In this document: in pieces, positions 1-6,000 of the stretch
How positions within the stretch are numbered: position 1 is the stretch's first letter
How the letters are laid out: each line of letters starts with the position of its first letter
DNA from: Bacillota bacterium
GTDB lineage: Bacteria > Bacillota > Clostridia > Oscillospirales > Acutalibacteraceae
DNA length: 6,261 nt
Reading direction: 5' to 3'
Assembly (NCBI GenBank): GCA_023415895.1
Contig: JAEZJA010000037.1
Coordinates: 1 to 6,261, forward strand
The notes under the pieces: generated by a model
Told to the model about the DNA's origin: nothing
The model's database searches: none
Seen by the model: only the letters and a program-made list of their open reading frames with translations
Program-made: the position numbers and the translations under genes

Positions 1-33
1 GAGTAGCATTGAAATAGCAGGTTGCTGCTCCAT
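1..33 (-). CDS. N-terminal fragment of an unidentified gene running off the left edge
   Basis: Only 11 codons are inside the window, reading MEQQPAISMLL on the minus strand from ATG at 33. The case for a real gene is the upstream signal: an ideal AAAGGAGG ribosome binding site at 41-48 lies 7 bases before this ATG, and a promoter of near-consensus sequence lies at 97-125. A second ATG at 37 is out of frame with it and only 3 bases from the ribosome binding site, so 33 is the better start. The product cannot be named from 11 residues. The palindromic AT-rich operator candidate in its promoter hints at a regulated gene, perhaps a metal- or stress-responsive one, but that is inference only. Confidence 0.6.
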   Translation of the reverse strand, partial: MEQQPAISMLL

Positions 34-40
34 GCATACG

Positions 41-48
41 CCTCCTTT
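41..48 (-). promoter_or_regulatory. Strong ribosome binding site deciding the start at 33
   Basis: The minus strand reads AAAGGAGG, a full anti-Shine-Dalgarno match, with 7 bases before ATG at 33. It is the main evidence that a gene begins at the left edge of the window. Confidence 0.7.
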
Positions 49-80
49 GACATAAAATAAGTATTGTTCTTAAAAATAAT

Positions 81-104
81 ATTATTCTCGATATTGATAA
101 TAAT
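81..104. promoter_or_regulatory. 24-bp AT-rich palindrome, candidate repressor operator
   Basis: The plus strand has outer arms ATTATT (81-86) and AATAAT (99-104). Counting inward, 10 of the 12 base pairs of the dyad are complementary, and the mismatches are one C/T and one G/T pair. The right arm contains TGATAAT, the half-site word of Fur-family boxes. The site covers the -10 element at 97-102, which is where a repressor would block transcription of the gene starting at 33. The spacing is not a standard Fur 7-1-7 box, so PerR, another metal regulator, or chance AT-rich symmetry remain possible. Confidence 0.35.
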
Positions 105-125
105 ACTTTGTCAAACATTTGTCAA
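97..125 (-). promoter_or_regulatory. Sigma-A promoter of the left-edge gene
   Basis: On the minus strand a perfect -35 TTGACA (120-125) is followed after 17 bases by -10 TATTAT (97-102), five of six matches to TATAAT. Transcription would start near base 90, giving a leader of about 57 bases to the ATG at 33. A second TTGACA at 109-114 lies inside the spacer but has no good -10 at the right distance. Confidence 0.65.
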
Positions 126-389
126 TATAGAAATTGAAATTTTTTCCAAAGTTTCAATTGGAAGGGGAACGCAGGTTGAACGGGGGCTTGGGCAGAGTTG
201 GATGGAAACGTATCATATAAAAAGACAAAAAAGATAATAAAGATAACCGCACCTGTAAAAGCAGCGGTTGAAACACATCGTTGTACAGTTTTATTCTCTG
301 GGAAGAGGTGAAAGCTATCCGCTCGGATGATTTTTGTAAAACCGGTAACAAACAGGAGCATGCATCTTGTGCTCAATGCGTTGCGGATG
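126..389. other. Intergenic stretch without a convincing gene
   Basis: This AT-rich stretch lies between the stop of the kinase-like gene and the promoter of the left-edge gene. Minus-strand reading frames exist (122-376, 84 codons from a TTG; 154-351, 65 codons). The first would encode a hydrophobic segment of Phe, Ile and Val, but neither has a ribosome binding site, and the first ends inside the -35 element of the next promoter. The only structure I see is a weak terminator-like hairpin at 245-269. Confidence 0.5.
245..269 (-). terminator. Possible weak terminator for the kinase-like gene
   Basis: On the minus strand AACCGC and GCGGTT form a 6-bp stem around a 13-base loop, followed by a T-rich run (ATCTTTATTATCTTTTTTG). 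It is about 120 bases beyond the stop of the gene at 390. The stem is short and the loop large, so this is a tentative call. Confidence 0.25.
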
Positions 390-902
390 TTATAGCGTTA
401 TATCCACACGATATTCGCTTTCAATCAGAATATACGCATTGCCATACCGCTTGCATTCCTCCAGATAGCGTTGATTCTCCTGTATCAGGTATTCTTTTGA
501 GCAGCCGCTGTCGTCCACACGCTGCTCAATATCACTGGCGTGGGAGAGGATGCTGTTATAATGTTTGTCTATGTACCCGGCTGTCATGATTAGGCAAACA
601 TAGCGGATATCCCGCAAGTAGGGTTGCTCAAAGCTGTCGGCCCAGTCGGGCGGCACATAGCAGCCTTCCACAATCAAGTTCTGTTTGTTTTCAACGGCTG
701 TCTTGATGATTCCGCAGACAACCGGCCACAGATAGGACGTCAGCTTATCGTCATCATACACGGTCAGGTCGGTATATCCGCTGCGGATCATGCCCATTTT
801 GAGATGGTCAAGGGAAAGGTAAGGGAATCGATAGTTTTCAAGAAGCCTTTGCGCGCAGAGAGTTTTCCCTGTATGCGATGCTCCCGTAAGGAGGATGACC
901 AT
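390..902 (-). CDS. Small P-loop kinase-like protein of unknown substrate
   Basis: The 170-residue protein starts almost directly with a Walker A motif, GASHTGKT (residues 7-14), as in adenylate-kinase, shikimate-kinase and 2-phosphoglycerate-kinase-like small-molecule kinases. Other visible features are a YLSLDHLKMG segment (28-37) whose Asp-His pair sits where such kinases bind the acceptor, a hydrophobic strand ending in Glu (NLIVEG, 75-80) that may act as Walker B, and an Arg-rich lid-like segment near R128. There is no membrane segment or signal peptide, so it should be cytosolic. I chose ATG 902 over the longer ATG at 923 because the AGGAG at 913-917 lies 10 bases before 902 and inside the longer version. 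GTG 908 would be only 4 bases from it. I recall similar uncharacterised proteins in Firmicutes, and the substrate is unknown. A zeta-toxin role is unlikely, as no antitoxin partner is visible. Confidence 0.8.
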   Translation of the reverse strand: MVILLTGASHTGKTLCAQRLLENYRFPYLSLDHLKMGMIRSGYTDLTVYDDDKLTSYLWPVVCGIIKTAVENKQNLIVEGCYVPPDWADSFEQPYLRDIRYVCLIMTAGYIDKHYNSILSHASDIEQRVDDSGCSKEYLIQENQRYLEECKRYGNAYILIESEYRVDITL

Positions 903-912
903 GCTCACGATG

Positions 913-917
913 CTCCT
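913..917 (-). promoter_or_regulatory. Ribosome binding site selecting the kinase-like start at 902
   Basis: The minus strand reads AAAGGAG here, with 10 bases between AGGAG and ATG 902. It lies inside the longer reading frame that opens at 923, which argues that the first seven codons of that frame are leader rather than protein. Confidence 0.55.
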
Positions 918-956
918 TTGCATTCCGAATAATGGATTTGCGCCAATAATCTAAAA

Positions 957-984
957 GGGAGGCGCTTATGACTAAGCGCCTCCC
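957..984 (-). terminator. Intrinsic terminator of the synthase gene
   Basis: GGGAGGCGCTTA (957-968) and TAAGCGCCTCCC (973-984) form a perfect 12-bp stem around a 4-base loop. On the minus strand the hairpin is followed by TTTTAGATTATT. It begins 33 bases after the stop of the gene at 1018 and separates that gene from the kinase-like gene. Confidence 0.85.
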
Positions 985-1017
985 TCCGCGGCAAGCTTTT
1001 AGGATGATAGGGGGCAG

Positions 1018-2412
1018 CTATTCCGAACGACTCTCGCGCAGCGTAAGGACGCGGCGCAGGTGCTGCTTGACTTGCTGTTCCAATTCAGCGTCACCGATAA
1101 CGGTCGTACGACCGTCGGCATATTCGGCGTCCACCCAGGCTTTGATGCTGGCAATGCCGGGATCGCGTTTATCCACAGCGTCCTCGCCCGACAGCATGTA
1201 ATAGGAATTGATCCAGGCGGCAATGCCCGCCGCGCCCGAATGGGCATCCACAACGACGATGGGCGGGCGTCCGAGTATGTCGGTGGTGTTGAAGATGTTG
1301 TAAATTTCCTCGTCCTTGAGCAGCCCATCGGCATGGATGCCTGCCCGTGTGGCGTTGAAGGCGCGTCCGACAAAGGGCGTGCGGGGCGGGATTTCAAAAT
1401 CCAGTTGGTTTTCGAAATATTCGGCGATCTCGGTAATCACCTTCAAATTCATGCCGCTGTCTTGCCCTTTGAGCTGGCAGTATTCAATCACCATTGCTTC
1501 GAGCGGCGTGTTGCCCGTGCGCTCGCCGATACCCAGAAGGGAGGTGTTGACCGAAGCGCAGCCATACAGCCAGGCGGTCACGGCGTTGGGAACGGCATTG
1601 TAAAAGTCGTTGTGGCCGTGCCATTCCAGCTGCTTCGAGGGTACGCCCGAATAGTTGGTCAGTCCGTACATGATCTGCTGTACGCTGCGGGGGAGCACAA
1701 CACCGGGTATCGAGGAGCCCAGCCCCAAGGTGTCGCAAGCGCGAATTTTGATCGGGATACCGCTGTCATGCGACATCTCCATCAGCTTTTCGGCAAAGGG
1801 AAGCACGAATCCAAAAAAGTCGGCGCGTGTGATGTCCTCAAAATGGCAGCGTGGAATAATACCCTCGCACAGCGCGGCATCCACGATCTCCAGATAATTT
1901 TTCATGGCCTGAGAGCGCGTCCAGTTCATCTTTTTGAAGATATGATAATCGGAGCAGGATACCAGAATGCCCGTCTCCTTGAGCTCCATATCCTTGACCA
2001 GCGCGAAATCCTCTTTTTTGGCGCGAATCCACGAGGTAATCTGTGGAAAATCATACCCGAGCTCCTGGCATTTGAGAACGGATTCCTTATCCTTATTGGA
2101 ATACAGGAAAAACTCCGTCTGACGGATGACACCGCTTCCGTTATCCAGCTTGTGAAGAAGGGTAAACAAATCACAGATTTCCTGGACCGTATAGGGAGAC
2201 CGTGCCTGCTGTCCGTCACGAAAGGTGGTGTCGGTGATAAAGATCTCCTGGGGGAGATTCATCGGCACAATACGATGGTTGAAAATGAGCTTGGGGATAT
2301 CGTTGTACGGATACATGTTGCGAAACAAATTGGCTTGTTCCACATCCGTAAATTGATATCCCAGCTCCAGCAACCCGGATTTGGTATTAAGTCGTGGCTG
2401 TACATTAGACAT
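1018..2412 (-). CDS. LeuA/homocitrate synthase family enzyme, probable Re-citrate synthase
   Basis: The 464-residue protein belongs to the DRE-TIM metallolyase acyl-CoA condensing enzymes (isopropylmalate, homocitrate and Re-citrate synthases). These join acetyl-CoA to a 2-oxoacid on a divalent metal in the cytosol. Visible motifs are DTTFRDGQQ (61-69, catalytic Arg65-Asp66), HCF-type core strands near 189, the metal-binding HGHND (265-269), GIGERTGN (294-301) and IHADGLLKD (359-367). It ends about 100 residues after the barrel, so it lacks the C-terminal leucine-sensing domain of full LeuA. The N-terminal block with MYPYNDIPK and IVPMNLPQEI (33-56) and the FRDGQQARSPYT signature match my memory of clostridial proteins annotated as isopropylmalate/homocitrate synthase, some of which act as oxygen-sensitive Re-citrate synthases. 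No leucine, lysine or nif genes are adjacent. Family placement is firm and substrate is inferred. ATG 2412 follows AGAGGG at a 6-base spacing. Confidence 0.9.
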   Translation of the reverse strand: MSNVQPRLNTKSGLLELGYQFTDVEQANLFRNMYPYNDIPKLIFNHRIVPMNLPQEIFITDTTFRDGQQARSPYTVQEICDLFTLLHKLDNGSGVIRQTEFFLYSNKDKESVLKCQELGYDFPQITSWIRAKKEDFALVKDMELKETGILVSCSDYHIFKKMNWTRSQAMKNYLEIVDAALCEGIIPRCHFEDITRADFFGFVLPFAEKLMEMSHDSGIPIKIRACDTLGLGSSIPGVVLPRSVQQIMYGLTNYSGVPSKQLEWHGHNDFYNAVPNAVTAWLYGCASVNTSLLGIGERTGNTPLEAMVIEYCQLKGQDSGMNLKVITEIAEYFENQLDFEIPPRTPFVGRAFNATRAGIHADGLLKDEEIYNIFNTTDILGRPPIVVVDAHSGAAGIAAWINSYYMLSGEDAVDKRDPGIASIKAWVDAEYADGRTTVIGDAELEQQVKQHLRRVLTLRESRSE

Positions 2413-2471
2413 AACCGTCCCTCTTTTCGTTTAATTTTGATAGTATAACCCGTTGGTGCGGTGATTTTCTT

Positions 2472-2491
2472 CCAGTATACCGTATTTCTGG
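2472..2491. promoter_or_regulatory. Imperfect dyad over the -10 of the synthase promoter
   Basis: The outer arms CCAG (2472-2475) and CTGG (2488-2491) enclose a perfect inner ATAC-C-GTAT (2477-2485). The arms are offset by one base, so this is a quasi-palindrome. It overlaps the -10 element at 2474-2479 and could be an operator, but a site this short may arise by chance. Confidence 0.25.
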
Positions 2492-2503
2492 TCAGTCTGT
2501 CAA
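2474..2503 (-). promoter_or_regulatory. Sigma-A promoter of the synthase gene
   Basis: The minus strand shows a perfect -35 TTGACA (2498-2503), an 18-base spacer and -10 TATACT (2474-2479). The -35 begins only 8 bases after the rnr stop codon. Initiation near 2467 would give a leader of about 55 bases. No intrinsic terminator is visible between rnr and this gene, so rnr transcripts may also read into it. Confidence 0.7.
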
Positions 2504-2511
2504 ATCGCTTG

Positions 2512-4629
2512 TCACTGGGGAGTGGAATTGACCGGCTCAAAATCGATCTGTCCGGCCGAAACGTCGGTGCCTGTCACACGCACGGCAATGCGTTGGCCCA
2601 CCGTGTATTTGGCCCGTCCGTTGCGCGTGACAAGGGAGGCTACCTCATCAAACCGCAGCTCCCGCTCGGGCAGTGTTTCCATACGCACCAGACCCTCAAC
2701 GGAGTTTGGCAGCTCCACAAAAAAACCAAAGGCGGATACCGAGGAAATGACTCCCTCAAATTCCTCGCCAATGAAACGGGACATGTATTCCGCTTTATAG
2801 CAGCTTTCGCACTCCCGTTCCGCCGTCATGGCACGAATCTCAAACTCCGAGGAGAACGAGGCCGCCCGTTGGACAAACGAGGCATAATGGGCGGTCAAAC
2901 GATCGATAGGCTGGCCGCCCAGACAATCGGTCAGAATGCGGTGAATGGCAAGGTCGGGATAGCGGCGGATGGGGGAGGTAAAGTGACAATAATCCTTGAG
3001 TGCCAGCCCATAGTGTCCCAGTCCTTTTTCGCTGTAACGCGCCTTGGCCATGGAACGCAGAAGCTGATCGGAGATCAGGCGAGCATAAGGAGTGCTCTTG
3101 GCCTCGTCCATCAGGTCACGCTGATCCGACTGCTTGTCCAAGCGGTAGTGCTTGAGTCCCAGACGATGTGCCAGCAGGCTGACGTTCTGCAGCTTTTCAG
3201 GATCGGGCTGCTCGTGCACGCGAAAAACAAAGGGAAGCCCGTTTTGGAGAGCAAAGGCGGCCACCTGTTCGTTAGCCGCAATCATAAATTGTTCGATGAT
3301 GCCCTCGCTTTCACCAGACGCACGCGCGCGGATATCGGCTGGATGACCGTTTTCATCCAGAATAAAAACCGGCTCACTGCTGATGAGGTCCATCGTGCCG
3401 CGCTGGGCGGCTTTACGGCGCAGCATGTCTGCCAGCGCCTTCATATCGGCCAGCGCGTCGCCGACCATCGCATATTTCTGATGGAGGTTATCCGTGGCAC
3501 TGCCATCGAGCAGCGCGTTGATCTCGCCGTATACGCCGCGAACGCACGAACGGATGATGCTTTTGCGAAGCTCCGTATGCCGGCAGGCACCGTGCTTGTC
3601 GAGCGTCATCAACACCGACAGTGTCAGCTTGTCTTCATTGGCGTTGAGTGAGCAGATGCCGTTGGACAGGGCGACGGGCAGCATGGGAATGACCCGGTCG
3701 GCAAAATAAACCGAGGTGCCGCGTTGCTGCGCTTCAGCGTCGAGCGGTGTGTTTTCGCGCACATAGTTGGATACATCCGCGATGTGGACACCCAACAGCC
3801 AGCCGTCGTCCACACGTTCCAGTGACACGGCATCATCCAGATCCTTGGCGTCCGCGCCGTCAATGGTAAAAATGACGCGGCTGCGCAGATCGGTACGATC
3901 CTTGAGATCGTCCTCGCTGATGCCCGCGGCCTTCAGACTGTCTGCTGTGCGGACGACCTCCGCCGGAAATGCGGTGGGAATGCCGGCCGCATCAACAATG
4001 GCATCAGCGCAGACGCGTGCGCTGTCGGCACTGCCGTAGACGCGCGTGACGATGGCATAAAGGTCACCCTGTTCATCTCTTTCCACCGAAAAGCGAACCT
4101 TATCGTTTTCAACGGCATCCCCCAGATTGCTTTTGCGGATGGGAAGTGCATATCGAATAAAGGCATCGGGGGCAATTTCCCAATGGTGAGGGCCGGCCAA
4201 TACCAGCCGACCGGCATAGAGGTGGGGGCCGGTTTCCAGAATGCTCATAACCCTTCCGGAGGGGCCCCGGGGATTGTCCTTGTTAACTTGAAGCAACAAG
4301 GTATCACCGGGCAGCGCGCCGCCGAGGTCACGTCCCGGGATAAAGCAGTCGGCTCCGCCTGCTTCCGGCCGGGCAAAGCCAAAGCCGCGGGACAGAGATA
4401 ATAAGCGGGCGCGAGTGCCGCTGCCTTTGGCAAGCGTACACCGTCCCTTGCTGTCCCGGACTACGCTGCCCTCGCGGATCATCTGGTCGAGCGTAAGCAT
4501 AAAGCGGGCGCGTTCGCTGCGATTGATGCGGATCCCGGCAGCCAGCTTTGCGGAAGTTAGCCCCTTGCGCTTGCTCTCCAGTTCTTGCTGTATACGGGTC
4601 CGCATTTCTTTTCGGGTAAATTGCGCCAT
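2512..4629 (-). CDS. rnr: Ribonuclease R, 3'-to-5' exoribonuclease
   Basis: The 705-residue protein has the full RNase R order. A winged-helix-like N-terminus (about 1-65) comes first, then a first cold-shock domain with SLSRGFGFARPE (78-89) and a second cold-shock region (about 135-200). The RNB catalytic domain follows (about 250-570), then a C-terminal S1 domain from about 622 with EGVISSVSAFGFFVEL. The catalytic acidic cluster is intact in TIDGADAKDLDDA (255-267), where Asp257, 263, 265 and 266 align with the four magnesium-binding Asp of RNase II/R. HFTSPIRRYPDL (549-560) is the conserved RNA-binding loop. It degrades structured RNA, including rRNA fragments and non-stop mRNA. At 705 residues it is shorter than the E. 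coli and B. subtilis enzymes, mainly because it lacks a Lys-rich tail after S1. ATG 4629 follows AAAGGA at an 11-base spacing. In many Firmicutes smpB follows rnr, but here the synthase does. Confidence 0.97.
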   Translation of the reverse strand: MAQFTRKEMRTRIQQELESKRKGLTSAKLAAGIRINRSERARFMLTLDQMIREGSVVRDSKGRCTLAKGSGTRARLLSLSRGFGFARPEAGGADCFIPGRDLGGALPGDTLLLQVNKDNPRGPSGRVMSILETGPHLYAGRLVLAGPHHWEIAPDAFIRYALPIRKSNLGDAVENDKVRFSVERDEQGDLYAIVTRVYGSADSARVCADAIVDAAGIPTAFPAEVVRTADSLKAAGISEDDLKDRTDLRSRVIFTIDGADAKDLDDAVSLERVDDGWLLGVHIADVSNYVRENTPLDAEAQQRGTSVYFADRVIPMLPVALSNGICSLNANEDKLTLSVLMTLDKHGACRHTELRKSIIRSCVRGVYGEINALLDGSATDNLHQKYAMVGDALADMKALADMLRRKAAQRGTMDLISSEPVFILDENGHPADIRARASGESEGIIEQFMIAANEQVAAFALQNGLPFVFRVHEQPDPEKLQNVSLLAHRLGLKHYRLDKQSDQRDLMDEAKSTPYARLISDQLLRSMAKARYSEKGLGHYGLALKDYCHFTSPIRRYPDLAIHRILTDCLGGQPIDRLTAHYASFVQRAASFSSEFEIRAMTAERECESCYKAEYMSRFIGEEFEGVISSVSAFGFFVELPNSVEGLVRMETLPERELRFDEVASLVTRNGRAKYTVGQRIAVRVTGTDVSAGQIDFEPVNSTPQ

Positions 4630-4709
4630 AGCAATTCAAGTCCTTTCCCGACGCTAATTCTTATTCAAAGAAAAAACGTTTATCCTGTTCTCTGCTCTGT
4701 ATTGGGACT

Positions 4710-4739
4710 AGTATACCATAAAAGTTTAGAAAATAACAA
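4710..4739 (-). promoter_or_regulatory. Extended -10 promoter of rnr
   Basis: The minus strand reads TGGTATACT (4710-4718), a -10 TATACT with the TGn extension. The -35 TTGTTA (4734-4739) is weak, four of six matches, at an 18-base spacing. The -35 overlaps the tail of the secG terminator hairpin. The leader to ATG 4629 would be about 75 bases. Confidence 0.55.
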
Positions 4740-4767
4740 ACGCCCTGCTCCACTGAGCAGGGCGTTT
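4738..4767 (-). terminator. Intrinsic terminator of secG
   Basis: AAACGCCCTGCTC (4738-4750) and GAGCAGGGCGTTT (4755-4767) form a perfect 13-bp stem with a 4-base loop, starting 17 bases after the secG stop. On the minus strand the stem ends in TTT and continues as GTTATTTTC, a usable U-tract. It uncouples secG from rnr. Confidence 0.88.
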
Positions 4768-4784
4768 GACAATGCGTTATGAAA

Positions 4785-5036
4785 TTAGGCGCCCCAGAAC
4801 TTGGTGATCAGCATGCCGACGAATACCAGCACAAAGAAGGTGATCGCAATGACCTTGGTCCATTTGGCCAGACGGGCATCCCAAGTACGGGCTTTGCCTT
4901 TCTCTAAAAAGGTATCCGCCGCGCCCTGAATCGTGCCGAGATTGGCCTGGCGGCCTTCCTGCAGCAAAATCACAGCAATGATAATCAAAGACATAACAAT
5001 CAGTACAATTCCAATGGCAATTTCCAAACCAGTCAT
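4785..5036 (-). CDS. secG: Preprotein translocase subunit SecG
   Basis: The 83-residue protein has the SecG layout: a first membrane helix (about 5-25, rich in Ile, Val and Leu), the cytosolic loop opening with LLQEGRQANLGTIQGAA (24-40), a basic stretch through GKARTWDARLAKW, and a second membrane helix (about 61-79). SecG is the small accessory subunit of the SecYEG channel in the plasma membrane and aids SecA-driven export. The length matches the family. The classic glycine-rich loop of SecG is partly replaced here, with GAADTFLEKGKAR where many homologues have GG and a Phe-Gly pair, but the overall pattern is clear. ATG 5036 follows GGAGGG at a 6-base spacing. It is a single-gene unit with its own promoter and terminator. 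rnr lies downstream, a neighbour it also has in other Firmicutes. Confidence 0.93.
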   Translation of the reverse strand: MTGLEIAIGIVLIVMSLIIIAVILLQEGRQANLGTIQGAADTFLEKGKARTWDARLAKWTKVIAITFFVLVFVGMLITKFWGA

Positions 5037-5070
5037 TTTAGACCCTCCATATAGTAATAACGATCCTAAC

Positions 5071-5126
5071 AGCGGCTATATCGCTGCGTACAGCCGCTAC
5101 GATTCGCGAAATGAAAACGCGCGAAT
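5071..5126 (-). promoter_or_regulatory. Two consecutive hairpins in the secG leader
   Basis: The first hairpin in transcription order pairs ATTCGCG with CGCGAAT (5120-5126 and 5102-5108) around an 11-base loop. The second pairs AGCGGCT with AGCCGCT (5092-5098 and 5071-5077) around a 14-base loop. Neither is followed by a T-run, so they are not ordinary terminators. They fill most of the predicted leader between the promoter at 5140-5168 and the ribosome binding site, and I do not recognise a known riboswitch. Confidence 0.35.
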
Positions 5127-5139
5127 ACAAACTAGGCTT

Positions 5140-5168
5140 ATACTACCATAGACGAGCGTGAAATGCAA
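5140..5168 (-). promoter_or_regulatory. Candidate secG promoter
   Basis: The minus strand reads TTGCAT (5163-5168), a 17-base spacer and TAGTAT (5140-5145), each four of six matches to consensus. An overlapping TATAAG is a better -10 but sits 20 bases from the -35. The site begins within 14 bases of the spoIIR stop, and no terminator for spoIIR is visible before it. Confidence 0.4.
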
Positions 5169-5176
5169 GGAATTTT

Positions 5177-5803
5177 TCACTTCTTGTTGCCAAACCACTC
5201 CTTGAACTTCTGTCCAATGGACTGGATAATTTCCACAACCTTGAACCGGATCTCGTAATGCGGCTCGTCGGTCACAATGTTTTTTTGCTCGGGTTCCAGC
5301 ACATCGTCCAGCTTGGAAGCATCGGTCGAAGCCGAGACACACAGCGGGGGAAAGATAACGCACCACCAGTTGTGACCCTTGCCCGACCCGATGGTAATGC
5401 GCACGGCGTTGTACTGTCCTGCGGGCAGCGTCACCGTATCATAGCGACGGGTGGTGAAATACATGTTGCACAGCTGTGCGTGCACTTTGTAGTCATAGCC
5501 CTCATCGTAAACCCGCTGCTGTGCGGCTGCCTCAATTTCGGGTAGCTTGGCCTGAACCTGCTCAAGGGCTTCACTCGCGTCGCTCGCTTCGTCAAAGAGA
5601 TTGGCCGCTGTATTCACAACGGTGTCACGCACCTTCAGCTTGAGTTGCTGATCTTCTTGGGAATCGGAGTTGGCCAATATGTGCAGACGCACGACATGGC
5701 TGCGAATCTGATCGCATTCACCCGTAAAACCGCTGAAGGAGACCGCCATGGTTAGAATTAACCCAACGGCCAGTGCCCGAATGCCTTTTGAAAATTTACT
5801 CAC
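5177..5803 (-). CDS. spoIIR: Stage II sporulation protein R (SpoIIR)
   Basis: The 208-residue protein begins with a basic N-terminus and a hydrophobic segment (about 8-26) that should serve as signal peptide or anchor. It then carries the family signature VVRLHILANSDSQEDQQLK (37-55) followed by VRD, a conserved core PAGQYNAVRITIGSGKGHNW (127-146) followed by WCVIFPPLC, and the C-terminal EIRFKVVEI (184-192). SpoIIR is made in the forespore and secreted into the intermembrane space. There it triggers SpoIIGA to process pro-sigma-E in the mother cell. The start is GTG at 5803, preceded by a GC-shifted AGGCGG site 7 bases away. The next in-frame ATG would cut away the hydrophobic segment. A sigma-F-like promoter lies upstream, as known for this gene in other spore formers. 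Length and motifs look complete. Confidence 0.95.
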   Translation of the reverse strand: MSKFSKGIRALAVGLILTMAVSFSGFTGECDQIRSHVVRLHILANSDSQEDQQLKLKVRDTVVNTAANLFDEASDASEALEQVQAKLPEIEAAAQQRVYDEGYDYKVHAQLCNMYFTTRRYDTVTLPAGQYNAVRITIGSGKGHNWWCVIFPPLCVSASTDASKLDDVLEPEQKNIVTDEPHYEIRFKVVEIIQSIGQKFKEWFGNKK

Positions 5804-5866
5804 GGATTTTCCGCCTCTCGTTTATGTTAATGGGATTGCTGACACGAGTATAGGCAGAAAATGGTA

Positions 5867-5896
5867 ATTTTAATCAGCGGGCTAAAAAATATAAGC
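5867..5896 (-). promoter_or_regulatory. Sigma-F-like promoter of spoIIR
   Basis: The minus strand has GCTTA (5892-5896), fitting the sigma-F/G -35 word GYWTA. After 16 bases comes GATTAAAAT (5867-5875), which fits the -10 pattern GGnnAnAnT at all but the second G. Initiation near 5860 would give a leader of about 57 bases. spoIIR is a known sigma-F target, which supports the call. The consensus is short, and a competing TATACT sequence lies closer to the gene. Confidence 0.45.
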
Positions 5897-6000
5897 AATT
5901 CTGGGTGAAATAGGGGGTATTAAAGGATGAAATTTTGAAGGTGTGTTACACAAGTTTCCCCGTTCCAGTGAGAGTAATTGTAGAGCTAGATTCCCTATAA
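5897..6000. other. Non-coding spacer between spoIIR promoter and repeats
   Basis: No reading frame with a ribosome binding site is present. The only structure seen is an 11-base perfect dyad, TGTGT-T-ACACA, at 5942-5952, of unknown meaning. Confidence 0.4.

Noticed and set aside
122..376. An 84-codon minus-strand frame with a hydrophobic segment, 14 bases after the kinase-like gene
   Set aside because: It begins at TTG with no ribosome binding site, and its end runs into the -35 of the next promoter. The hydrophobic run comes from the T-rich tail of a hairpin.
390..902. Zeta-toxin of a toxin-antitoxin pair
   Set aside because: The P-loop is compatible, but no small antitoxin gene is adjacent and the gene lies alone between other units.
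1060..2448. A 462-codon plus-strand open frame opposite the synthase gene, continued by a 396-codon frame opposite rnr
   Set aside because: The minus-strand proteins have full family motifs, so these are antisense shadows kept open by GC-biased codon positions. No ribosome binding site or recognisable domain supports them.
5158..5180. GTGAAA/TTTCAC dyad at the end of spoIIR as a terminator
   Set aside because: The stem is only 6 bp and AT-rich with no T-run, and it overlaps the stop codon and the likely secG -35.
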